The notes beneath the pieces were generated by a model, which saw only the letters and a list, made by a program, of their open reading frames with translations, had not been told where the DNA came from and searched no databases. This document shows positions 1 through 6,004 of a stretch of 6,010 bases of DNA, in pieces. The stretch's first letter is position 1. Every line of letters starts with the position of its first letter. The translations under genes were made by a program, and so were the position numbers. This DNA is from an uncultured Phycisphaerales bacterium (GTDB taxonomy: Bacteria; Planctomycetota; Phycisphaerae; WQYP01). The DNA lies in assembly GCA_937901265.1 (NCBI GenBank), contig CALCHA010000622.1:1-6010 (forward strand), written 5' to 3'.

Positions 1-97
1 TGGAGTTTAACCGAGTGTATCCCATTGTAGGTCCGCTTTTCGAGCGCAACGGAAACCATCTCCCTCTTTTTTTCCAAGCGTCGCCCGGTCACACCTC

Positions 98-115
98 GCG
101 GCCGCCGTCGGCCGC
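98..115 (-). terminator. GC hairpin downstream of the export gene, possible terminator
   Basis: A perfect 6-bp stem (GCGGCC at 98-103, GGCCGC at 110-115) with a 6-base loop sits 26 bases beyond the stop codon of the export gene. There is no T tract on the minus strand after it, so it does not meet the usual criteria for a factor-independent terminator. It may stabilise the 3' end of the transcript or be chance in GC-rich DNA. Confidence 0.25.
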
Positions 116-141
116 CAGATGCTGCCCCCGCCCACGCACAG

Positions 142-1845
142 TTAATTGGCCACCTTCTGCGGCTGGATGTAGAAGTTGCGGTCATACACAAAGCCAAAAC
201 CGTAGCTCAGGCGATAGGCATTCCGCGTGACCGCCAGAAACGGTGCGATGGCGTCGGTGCCGATGTTCAGCAAGTCATCCTTCTTGAGGAAAATATCGGG
301 CTGCTCGCCATCGAAGATCTTCTGCAGGTTCACCTGCACGATGACGCGCTGGTTGCTGCCGAGGCGGCGGACCAGTTCGGCACGGCGGGGGATCGCCAGG
401 GCGTCCAGATTTCCGGCGGCGGCCACGGCCTGCTCGAGGGTGATCTTCTGCCCTGTCAGGGTGTAGACGCCGGGCTTCTGGACGTGGCCCATGACATAGA
501 AGTAGCCGACGTCGGCCCCTTGGGCGTAAATGACGTCGCCGGGACGAATCACGATGTTGTAGCGCGGATCGCCGGAGCGCAACGCTTCCAGCGGAATGCG
601 AATGACCCGCTGCCCGGCGAGACGCTCGGCGGCGGCGACTTCGTCGGGGGAGGGTGGCCCTTTGGCCGGGGAGGTGGTGGCGGGCACTTCCAGGGTCTTG
701 CCGCCCACGTTCACGGTGGCCCCCGCGCCCGAAGCGGGGCTGCCGAGGGCCTGATCCATCATGTCGCCGCCAGCGGCCGCGGGGCCCGCGGCAGCGGGGT
801 GCGTCGGTCCAACGCCCAGCGCGGCGTCGAGGTCGGCTTGGGTCAGACCGCCGTTGGTCACGCCGGTCGCCGCCGTGAGGTCCGCGGCCAACATGGGGCG
901 GACGAAGTGGCTATCGCCAGGCGGGAGACTGGAGGAGGAGTTGTTCGGAACGACGGCCGGCGAGGGCATCGGGGCCGGCGTGGCGGGGCTGGTGGTGGAT
1001 TGTTCGATACGATCGAGGGCGTCGAGGGCGTTGTGGCCACTAGTGCCAGGGTTCGGCGTCGTGCCGCCGGCACCCGGCATGGGGCCGGGGGTGAGGTTCG
1101 CGGCGGGCTGCACGGAACGGTGACCCTGGCGGATGACGTAAAGGGTGTCAGCATTGGCGTTGACGTTGACATCCCGCGCCGAGGCCAGCGCGTCGAGCAG
1201 CCGGAAGTTGCTGCCGAGGATGTAATAGCGGTCAGGCTGATTGACGGCTCCCAGGGCGGAGAAGGTGTTGGCGCGGCTGGAGAGGACGGTGACGGTGACC
1301 TGCGGGCCCGGGCGGGCCGGTGGGCCGGCGGTGGCGGGCAGCAGGAACTGGCGTTCGACGCCGATCTGGCCGATCTCGCGTTCGGCCTCTTCGGGGGTGC
1401 GTCCGGCGATGTGGACGTTGCCGATGTTCTGGATCGTCACATTGCCGGTTTCGCTCACGATCGCTTCGCGCTGGTACTCGGTAAGGTCGGCGACCAGGCC
1501 ATAGACGGTGATGCGGACGGTATCGCCGGGGCCGATGAGCGGTTCGGCGGTCATGGGGACCAGGTCGGCGGCGGTGGGATCGGTGGCATTGGCCCAGCGG
1601 TCCTGGGGTTCATCAATGACGTCGAGCTGGTCAAGGATGGGGGTGCTGACGGGGCGAACGTTGCCCCAGGGGTTGCCCTTGTCGAAGCGCCCGACCTCAT
1701 TGGGGGAGAGGAGGCTGTTGCGTAAATTGAGGTAGTCGCCGATGTTTTTGGCAAAATCCGCGCATCCGGTGAGGCTGGCGCCCAGGCACGCAAGGGCGAG
1801 GAACCGGCTGGTGCGAAGCAGACGGGCGGAGAGTTGTCGCGGCAT
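142..1845 (-). CDS. Wza-like polysaccharide biosynthesis/export lipoprotein (Poly_export plus SLBB domains)
   Basis: This is probably the outer-membrane or periplasmic channel component of an exopolysaccharide exporter of the Wza family, passing polymer out of the cell together with a Wzc-like partner not seen here. The 567-residue product begins with a lipoprotein signal: basic N-terminus, hydrophobic stretch at residues 15-25, lipobox L-T-G-C with Cys28. A Poly_export domain spans about 102-187 (PLIGPGDTVRITVYG at its start). A first SLBB-like unit lies at about 196-240. A Pro/Ala/Gly/Ser-rich insert at about 242-408 interrupts the fold, which resumes with RIPLEALRSGDP, IRPGDVIYAQ and a second SLBB unit at about 446-505 (VMGHVQKPGVYTL). 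Residues 534-558 may form the membrane-contacting C-terminal segment. I chose the ATG at 1845 because the signal peptide follows directly and AAAGG lies about 7 bases upstream; an in-frame GTG at 1920 would add 25 residues ahead of the signal peptide. Family assignment is secure; the exported polymer is unknown. Confidence 0.93.
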   Translation of the reverse strand: MPRQLSARLLRTSRFLALACLGASLTGCADFAKNIGDYLNLRNSLLSPNEVGRFDKGNPWGNVRPVSTPILDQLDVIDEPQDRWANATDPTAADLVPMTAEPLIGPGDTVRITVYGLVADLTEYQREAIVSETGNVTIQNIGNVHIAGRTPEEAEREIGQIGVERQFLLPATAGPPARPGPQVTVTVLSSRANTFSALGAVNQPDRYYILGSNFRLLDALASARDVNVNANADTLYVIRQGHRSVQPAANLTPGPMPGAGGTTPNPGTSGHNALDALDRIEQSTTSPATPAPMPSPAVVPNNSSSSLPPGDSHFVRPMLAADLTAATGVTNGGLTQADLDAALGVGPTHPAAAGPAAAGGDMMDQALGSPASGAGATVNVGGKTLEVPATTSPAKGPPSPDEVAAAERLAGQRVIRIPLEALRSGDPRYNIVIRPGDVIYAQGADVGYFYVMGHVQKPGVYTLTGQKITLEQAVAAAGNLDALAIPRRAELVRRLGSNQRVIVQVNLQKIFDGEQPDIFLKKDDLLNIGTDAIAPFLAVTRNAYRLSYGFGFVYDRNFYIQPQKVAN

Positions 1846-1952
1846 GGAAGCCCTTTCGTAGGGGGGAAACAGAAGGGAGGGCGAGCCCGAGCCTTCTCCC
1901 CGTTGGCGGGATGGCGTCACTATCGGTCGGCCTCATCCGGCGGCTGCTTAAC

Positions 1953-1981
1953 ATAATCGGTCAAGCGGCAAATTGCGTCAA
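1953..1981 (-). promoter_or_regulatory. Candidate sigma-70-type promoter for the export gene
   Basis: Read on the minus strand, TTGACG (1981 to 1976, five of six matches to TTGACA) is followed after 17 bases by GATTAT (1958 to 1953, four of six matches to TATAAT). A start of transcription near 1946 would leave a leader of about 100 bases before the ATG at 1845. A second TTGACC lies at 1964 to 1959, inside the spacer. The spacing is ideal and this is the only AT-rich patch close upstream of the gene, but the assignment rests on consensus matching only. Confidence 0.45.
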
Positions 1982-1997
1982 GAATGGCGCGCCGACC

Positions 1998-2049
1998 GGA
2001 ATGGGCCACCCAGGTAGGGGTGGCGCGCGGTGGCTGGGTCTGCCCATCC
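1998..2049. repeat. Long imperfect palindrome between the divergent genes
   Basis: ATGGGC (2001-2006) pairs with GCCCAT (2042-2047), and inside it ACCCAG (2008-2013) pairs with CTGGGT (2034-2039), leaving a 1x2 internal loop and a 20-base GC-rich apical loop. With A2000 bulged, two further G-C pairs extend the outer stem to 1998 and 2049. A competing hairpin, GCCACCC (2005-2011) with GGGTGGC (2018-2024), uses the left arm. The element lies upstream of the leftward promoter candidate. It could be a dispersed intergenic repeat of the REP/MITE type, a regulator site or a two-way transcript end; the sequence alone cannot decide. Confidence 0.5.
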
Positions 2050-2144
2050 TACGAAGAACGCCGGGAAGGGGTTTTATGGGACACGCCAATTTTCGTTACT
2101 TACACTCGATTTTTGCGTGAAGCGAGGGGAAGGTGCTGCGAATC

Positions 2145-2175
2145 CGGACCCGTCGCGGGGCGTTGCGCGGGTCTG
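2145..2175. repeat. 8-bp inverted repeat upstream of the acyltransferase gene
   Basis: CGGACCCG at 2145-2152 pairs with CGGGTCTG at 2168-2175, seven Watson-Crick pairs and one G-T wobble, around a 15-base loop. It lies about 185 bases before the acyltransferase start. Possible roles are an operator or a leader-RNA hairpin; neither is shown. Confidence 0.35.
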
Positions 2176-2253
2176 AATTCCGGAAAAGCACTTGCAATCG
2201 CGGCGACGATGCGGTAAGCCAAGGGGGTACGGAACAGCCGTATCATCTCTTTT

Positions 2254-2283
2254 CCGGCGTTCGCCGGTGCCGGTTTGTCCGGC
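2254..2283. repeat. Double GC palindrome in the acyltransferase leader
   Basis: Two hairpins lie back to back: CCGGC (2254-2258) with GCCGG (2263-2267) around a 4-base loop, and GCCGG (2269-2273) with CCGGC (2279-2283) around a 5-base loop. Because all four arms are the same five bases or their complement, arms can also pair crosswise. It lies 75 bases before the ATG at 2359 and would be in the leader if transcription starts upstream of it. Confidence 0.4.
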
Positions 2284-2358
2284 GATTGCATAGTTTGGGC
2301 AGCAGCACCCTCATCGCCCCCGCCGAATCCCCGGCGCGCGGCAGAAGACAGGTGGTTT

Positions 2359-3039
2359 ATGGCAGTGGTAGTGTATGGCGCGGGCGGTCAGGCGCGGGTC
2401 CTTCTGGAGCTCATGGATCGCGCGGGCATTTGTCCGCTCGCCGGGCTGGTCGATGACAATGCCTCCCTCGCGGGCACCAAAGTCGACGGGCTGCCGGTGC
2501 TGGGAACCACCGACAAATTGACCACTTATGTCCGGGTGTACCGAATCCACCGGGCGGTAATCGCGATGGGCAACAACGGCCTGCGAAAGAAGTTCGCGGA
2601 ACACGCCCGAGCCCTGGGCCTTCGCCTGCCCGTGCTCATTCACCCCAACGCCTACGTCTCGCCGAGCGCGCAACTGGGCGAGGGCACCGTGGTGATGGCC
2701 GGCGCGGTGGTCTCCGCCCATGCGAAAATCGGCGAGCTGTGCATCATCAATACCCGTGCCACCATCGATCACGATTGCGAATTGGGGGATTGTGTCCACG
2801 TCGGCCCGGGTGCAACGCTCACCGGAAACGTGACGGTGGGCAACGAAACGCTGATCGGCGCCGGCTGTACGGTGCTGCCGGGGTTGATCGTGGGGAATAA
2901 TTCGGTCGTGGGCGCGGGATCCACGGTGATCCGCGACGTGCCCAGCGATACCACCGTGGTGGGATGCCCCGCCCGGTCGATCCCCCATAAGGGCGACGAA
3001 CCGGCGTTGGCCGAACGAGCGGCGGCGCTGCGCGGCTGA
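2359..3039 (+). CDS. NeuD/PglD-family sugar acyltransferase (left-handed beta-helix)
   Basis: Predicted to transfer an acetyl group from acetyl-CoA to a sugar, probably a nucleotide-linked amino sugar or sialic-acid-like substrate, in the cytoplasm during surface glycan synthesis. The 226-residue protein has the two-part layout of the PglD/NeuD family. A Rossmann-like N-terminal sugar-binding part (about 1-94) opens with VVVYGAGGQARV. A hexapeptide-repeat beta-helix (about 95-205) follows, with HPNAYVSPSAQLGEG at its start and VPSDTTVVGCPARSI at its end. The motif around IDHDC places the expected catalytic base at His138. Length is normal for the family. I chose ATG 2359 because the family's first beta strand begins immediately after it and AGGTGG (2350-2355) precedes it; an upstream ATG at 2275 would add 28 Pro/Ala-rich residues. 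The divergent exporter supports a glycan role. Acceptor sugar and N- versus O-acylation are unknown. Confidence 0.92.
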   Translation: MAVVVYGAGGQARVLLELMDRAGICPLAGLVDDNASLAGTKVDGLPVLGTTDKLTTYVRVYRIHRAVIAMGNNGLRKKFAEHARALGLRLPVLIHPNAYVSPSAQLGEGTVVMAGAVVSAHAKIGELCIINTRATIDHDCELGDCVHVGPGATLTGNVTVGNETLIGAGCTVLPGLIVGNNSVVGAGSTVIRDVPSDTTVVGCPARSIPHKGDEPALAERAAALRG

Positions 3040-3055
3040 GCTTCTCTGAGCCATT

Positions 3056-3083
3056 AACGCGGCTGGTTACCGGGCGCCGCGTT
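3056..3083 (+). terminator. 8-bp perfect inverted repeat after the acyltransferase gene, possible terminator
   Basis: AACGCGGC (3056-3063) and GCCGCGTT (3076-3083) form a perfect 8-bp stem with a 12-base loop. It starts 17 bases after the acyltransferase stop codon, where a transcript end is expected. No T run follows on either strand, so termination would be weak or assisted by Rho. If it works, the acyltransferase and the next gene are separate units. Confidence 0.4.
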
Positions 3084-3179
3084 CAGACCAATGCCGTGAA
3101 TCTGCCCCCATTTGCCCGTTTGCGGGCGAGGGGCGGGTGGGGGAAGATGGCGGGGAGATCGGTTTGCAGGAGTGCGGTG

Positions 3180-4199
3180 ATGGTGCGTGCATGGTGGGCG
3201 GCGGGCGCGGGCGTGCTGGCGATGGTGGTGGCGGGCTGTGCCGGGGCCGGCGCGACGGGGACGACGGGGACAGGCGGCGCGGTGAAGGGGGACGCGGTGC
3301 TGGACAAAGCGGTGGGGATTTTGCAGGAACAATTCCGCAGCGGGGATGCCGCGGCGCGGGCCAATTGCGTGGAAGGGATGCAGTCGCTGTTTGATCCGCG
3401 GTCAACGGCGATGATCCACGATGCCCTGGAGGATCCCGAATGGGTCGTGCGATTCGCCGGGGCGATGGCGGCGGGCAGGCGAAAGCTGGAGGAACTCAAG
3501 CCGACGTTGTCGCGACTGATGACGGGGGACGCCAATGGCAGCGTGCGGGCGGCGGCGGCCTATGCGCTGGGGCGGATGGGTGACTCCGGGCATGACGACG
3601 TGATACGGGCGGCGCTGGTGGATGCCGACCCGGGGGTGCGGGCGAATGCGGCGCTGGTGCTGGGCATTGCCGGCGATCGCGGGGTGCTGGACCTCCTGCG
3701 CCAGCGTGCGGCGGCGGAACGGGACGAACGGGTGCGGCTGGAGATCACCGGGGCCCTGGCGCGGCTGGGGGATCCCGAAGCGCGGCGAGTGATCGTGGCG
3801 CAGGCGATGTCGAAGTATGGGGAGGATGAATGGATGGCGATGGACGTGTGCGGGGATCTGGGTGGCGATGGAACCGCGGCGCGGGCGCTGCTGCTGGGGC
3901 TCGAAGATGCTCCCAAGCAGGCGGGGCCGGACGTGCGCCCGCTGACGGTGACGCGGCAACTGGTCGCAGCGCGGTCGCTGGCGCGGCTGGGATCGATCGA
4001 GGGGGCGAACGTCGCTGTGATTCACCTGACGGATCCGGATCCGCAGCTTCGCGGGCTGGCGGCGCTGGCGCTGGGGGAGATCTTGAGCCCCATTGGGGCG
4101 CAGCAGCGATTGGGACCGCTGCTGACGGATGGGGATGCCGTGGTGCGCCGTGCGGCGGCGGCGGCAGTGGTCAAAGTGTATGTGCGGGCGGCGCGCTGA
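3180..4199 (+). CDS. HEAT-repeat lipoprotein of unknown function
   Basis: The 339-residue product is a predicted lipoprotein made almost entirely of HEAT-type helical repeats, a scaffold that usually binds other proteins. A hydrophobic N-terminal segment (about 5-18) ends in the lipobox V-A-G-C with Cys20, followed by a Gly/Thr/Ala-rich linker (21-37). Repeat units with the typical Asp-x-Val-Arg-x-x-Ala-Ala pattern are visible near 85-99 (DPEWVVRFAGAMAAG), 117-135 (SVRAAAAYALGRMGD), 148-166 (GVRANAALVLGIAGD), 180-198 (RVRLEITGALARLGD), 259-271, 285-301 (QLRGLAALALGEI) and 317-333. The ATG at 3180 is preferred because AGGAG (3168-3172) sits 7 bases before it and the signal peptide begins there; ATG 3147 and GTG 3096 are in-frame alternatives. 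The repeats resemble those of phycobilin-lyase-like HEAT proteins, but I see no catalytic motif and infer no enzyme activity. The partner is unknown. Confidence 0.85.
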   Translation: MVRAWWAAGAGVLAMVVAGCAGAGATGTTGTGGAVKGDAVLDKAVGILQEQFRSGDAAARANCVEGMQSLFDPRSTAMIHDALEDPEWVVRFAGAMAAGRRKLEELKPTLSRLMTGDANGSVRAAAAYALGRMGDSGHDDVIRAALVDADPGVRANAALVLGIAGDRGVLDLLRQRAAAERDERVRLEITGALARLGDPEARRVIVAQAMSKYGEDEWMAMDVCGDLGGDGTAARALLLGLEDAPKQAGPDVRPLTVTRQLVAARSLARLGSIEGANVAVIHLTDPDPQLRGLAALALGEILSPIGAQQRLGPLLTDGDAVVRRAAAAAVVKVYVRAAR

Positions 4200-4265
4200 A
4201 AGCTCTCGTCAGGGAATGGCCAGGAAAGCGCTGGAATTCGTTGGAGGCGGTGGGGCCGCTTTTGG

Positions 4266-4271
4266 TATAGT
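4266..4271 (+). promoter_or_regulatory. Candidate -10 element of a rimO promoter
   Basis: TATAGT matches TATAAT at five of six positions and would give a start near 4278 and a leader of about 27 bases before the ATG at 4305. The -35 is weak: TTGGAG at 4241-4246 has only the TTG core and a 19-base spacer. Just upstream, a GC hairpin (GGCGG 4246-4250 with CCGCT 4256-4260, followed by TTT) could end transcripts of the preceding HEAT gene. The preceding gene ends 105 bases before rimO, so a separate promoter is plausible. Confidence 0.4.
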
Positions 4272-4304
4272 GGAGGGCTTGGAATTCTTCGGGTGGATGT
4301 GCTT

Positions 4305-5897
4305 ATGGCTCGGCAGACGTTGGCGGATGAAATGGGTGTGGCGGCGGAAGCGCTCGAGGGCGTGAAGTCGGTGGCCTTTGTGTCGCTGGGGTGTCCCAAG
4401 AATCTGGTCGATTCGGAGAAAATGCTGGGGCTGCTGGCGGAGGATGGGATTTCGATCACGCCCGACCATGCCGAGGCGGATGCGATCGTCATCAACACGT
4501 GCGGGTTTCTCGAAGCTTCGAAGACGGAGTCGATCGAGGTGATCCGCGAGGCGATCGCCGAAAAAGCGGCGGCCCTTGCGGAGGGGCGCAGCAAGCGCGT
4601 GATCGTGGCGGGGTGCCTGGTGCAGCGGCACAAGGCACGGCTGCTGGAGGAGGTGCCGGAGGTCGATGCGCTGGTGGGGGTCTTTGACCGGGAGAACAGC
4701 GTGAAGGCAGTGCGGGGCGGCGTGTACGAGCATTTGCCGGAGGCGGGGCGGGACATGGGGGCGTTCCATGCAGTGACGACGTTTCTGCACAAGCCGGGGA
4801 AGGGGGACATCGGGAAGGGGTATCTCGAGAGCGACCGGGCTCGGCTGCGGTTGACGCCGCGGCATTATGCCTACCTGCGGGTGAGCGAAGGCTGCAACCA
4901 GGGCTGCACCTTCTGCACGATTCCGAGCATTCGGGGGCGGATGCGCAGCAAGCCGCTGACGGATATTTTGAGCGAGGCGGAGGAGCTTCTGGCGGATGGG
5001 GCGGTGGAGTTGAATTTGATCGGGCAGGACACGACGAGCTACGGGGAGGACATCGGGTTCAACGGGCCGGGCGAAGGGTTGAGTGGGATGCTGCGGGCGT
5101 TGGACAGGCTGGTGAGCAAGAAGGCGCCGGGGGCGTGGCTGCGGTTGATGTATGCCTATCCGAGCTGTTTTACGGATGAGATGATCAAGACGCTGGCGGA
5201 TTGCCGCAACGTGGTGAAGTACATCGATATGCCGCTGCAGCACGTGAATGATGAGATTTTGCATTCGATGCGGCGGAAGGTGACGCGGCTGCAGATGGAG
5301 ACGCTGCTGGGCAAGCTCCGGAAGTGGGTGCCGGGGATCACGCTGCGGACGACGTTTATTTCGGGCTTCCCGGGGGAGACAGAATCGCAGCATGCAGAGT
5401 TGCTGGAGTTCGTGAAGGGTTTCGAGTTTGAGAACGTGGGGGTGTTCGAGTTTTCGCCGGAGCCCGGGACGCCGGCGGGGCGGCTGCACGCGGAGGCCGG
5501 AAAGGCCGTGCCGGCGGAGGTGGCGACGCGGCGGAAAGAGGAGCTGATGGTGGCGCAGCAGAAAATTGCGTTCACCAAAAATGCGGCCACAGTGGGCGAG
5601 AAGATCAAGGTGCTGATAGACAGTCTGGATCGCAAGAAGAAGCTGGGCGTGGGGCGGCATGTCGGCCAGGCGCCGGACATCGACGGGCGGGTGTACGTGG
5701 AGACATGCTCCGCGGTGGCGGGGGAAATGGTGAGCGTGAAGGTGACCGATTACCAGCACTATGACCTGGTGGGGCGGGCAATGGAGAGCGGCGTCAAGGC
5801 GGTGAAGCCGGAGATGGGGGATGCCGGGGCAAAGCGCGGAAAGGTGAGCCTGCCGGTGATGGGCAGCGTGGAGGTGCGCGGCAAGCGGGGGAGTTGA
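4305..5897 (+). CDS. rimO: Ribosomal protein S12 methylthiotransferase RimO
   Basis: RimO is a radical-SAM enzyme that adds a methylthio group to the beta-carbon of a conserved aspartate of ribosomal protein S12 (Asp89 in E. coli numbering), in the cytoplasm. All three domains are visible in the 530-residue product. The N-terminal MTTase domain (about 21-135) carries the cluster cysteines Cys30 (SLGCPKN), Cys66 (NTCGF) and Cys104 (AGCLVQR). The radical-SAM domain (about 185-415) carries Cys197, Cys201 and Cys204 in EGCNQGCTFC, preceded by LTPRHYAYLRVS, which points to RimO rather than the tRNA enzyme MiaB. A TRAM domain (about 425-491) ends in HYDLVGR. About 39 Lys/Arg/Gly-rich residues follow it, and about 20 precede the first domain, making it longer than the roughly 440-residue E. 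coli protein. I prefer ATG 4305 with GGTGGA (4292-4297) 7 bases upstream; GTG 4293 would add four residues. All key residues are present. Confidence 0.97.
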   Translation: MARQTLADEMGVAAEALEGVKSVAFVSLGCPKNLVDSEKMLGLLAEDGISITPDHAEADAIVINTCGFLEASKTESIEVIREAIAEKAAALAEGRSKRVIVAGCLVQRHKARLLEEVPEVDALVGVFDRENSVKAVRGGVYEHLPEAGRDMGAFHAVTTFLHKPGKGDIGKGYLESDRARLRLTPRHYAYLRVSEGCNQGCTFCTIPSIRGRMRSKPLTDILSEAEELLADGAVELNLIGQDTTSYGEDIGFNGPGEGLSGMLRALDRLVSKKAPGAWLRLMYAYPSCFTDEMIKTLADCRNVVKYIDMPLQHVNDEILHSMRRKVTRLQMETLLGKLRKWVPGITLRTTFISGFPGETESQHAELLEFVKGFEFENVGVFEFSPEPGTPAGRLHAEAGKAVPAEVATRRKEELMVAQQKIAFTKNAATVGEKIKVLIDSLDRKKKLGVGRHVGQAPDIDGRVYVETCSAVAGEMVSVKVTDYQHYDLVGRAMESGVKAVKPEMGDAGAKRGKVSLPVMGSVEVRGKRGS

Positions 5898-5983
5898 GTC
5901 CGAACGAAAGCTTTTGACGGGGTCGGGGGCACCTGCGAGCGGTTGAGTGCAGGTCGCATGCGGTAAGATTCGGCGCTAAGATA

Positions 5984-6004
5984 GGCGGCAACGTTTTTGC
6001 CGTC
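5984..6004 (+). terminator. Possible rimO transcript terminator at the window edge
   Basis: GGCGGCAA (5984-5991) pairs with TTGCCGTC (5997-6004), seven Watson-Crick pairs and one G-T wobble around a 5-base loop, followed by GTCTTT to the window end. It begins 86 bases after the rimO stop. Whether a full T tract follows cannot be seen. A smaller hairpin, ACCTGC (5931-5936) with GCAGGT (5949-5954), lies between it and rimO. Confidence 0.35.

Larger units (their letters stand above)
1846..2358. other. 513-base divergent intergenic region
   Basis: This region separates the leftward export gene from the rightward acyltransferase gene. Short open frames on both strands here have no recognisable motif and overlap the inverted repeats, so I call no gene. 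Going rightward it holds a leftward sigma-70-like promoter (1953-1981), a long imperfect palindrome (1998-2049), an AT-richer patch (about 2071-2116), an 8-bp inverted repeat (2145-2175) and a double GC palindrome (2254-2283). I find no convincing rightward -35/-10 pair for the acyltransferase; the best isolated -10-like element is TATCAT at 2241-2246, with no matching -35. Confidence 0.8.

Noticed and set aside
30..73. T-run (67-73) with a weak upstream stem as a plus-strand terminator
   Set aside because: The best stem (GGTCCG with CGGAAACC) has a 2-base bulge and lies 8 or more bases before the T run; no plus-strand gene is visible to its left.
484..1725. 413-codon open frame on the plus strand opposite the export gene
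   Set aside because: It is wholly antisense to a gene with clear domains. Its product is a Gly/Ala/Val/Asp/Arg-rich string without motifs, as expected from GC-rich third positions.
1911..2217. Two overlapping plus-strand open frames of 69 and 77 codons in the intergenic region
   Set aside because: Their products are unlike any family I know and both run through the long palindrome at 1998-2049, so coding is unlikely.
2100..2291. 63-codon open frame on the minus strand in the intergenic region
   Set aside because: No recognisable motif or clear ribosome binding site, and it runs across two inverted repeats.
2275..2358. Upstream start for the acyltransferase at 2275
   Set aside because: The extra 28 residues are Pro/Ala-rich, lie before the family's first beta strand and overlap the GC palindrome cluster; ATG 2359 has a better-placed ribosome binding site.
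2311..3054. 247-codon open frame on the minus strand opposite the acyltransferase
   Set aside because: Antisense to a well-supported family member; the His/Arg/Gly-rich product has no motif.
4209..5759. 516-codon open frame on the minus strand opposite rimO
   Set aside because: rimO carries all catalytic motifs. The antisense product is an abnormal His/Arg/Pro/Leu-rich string with no recognisable domain, so it is a composition artefact.
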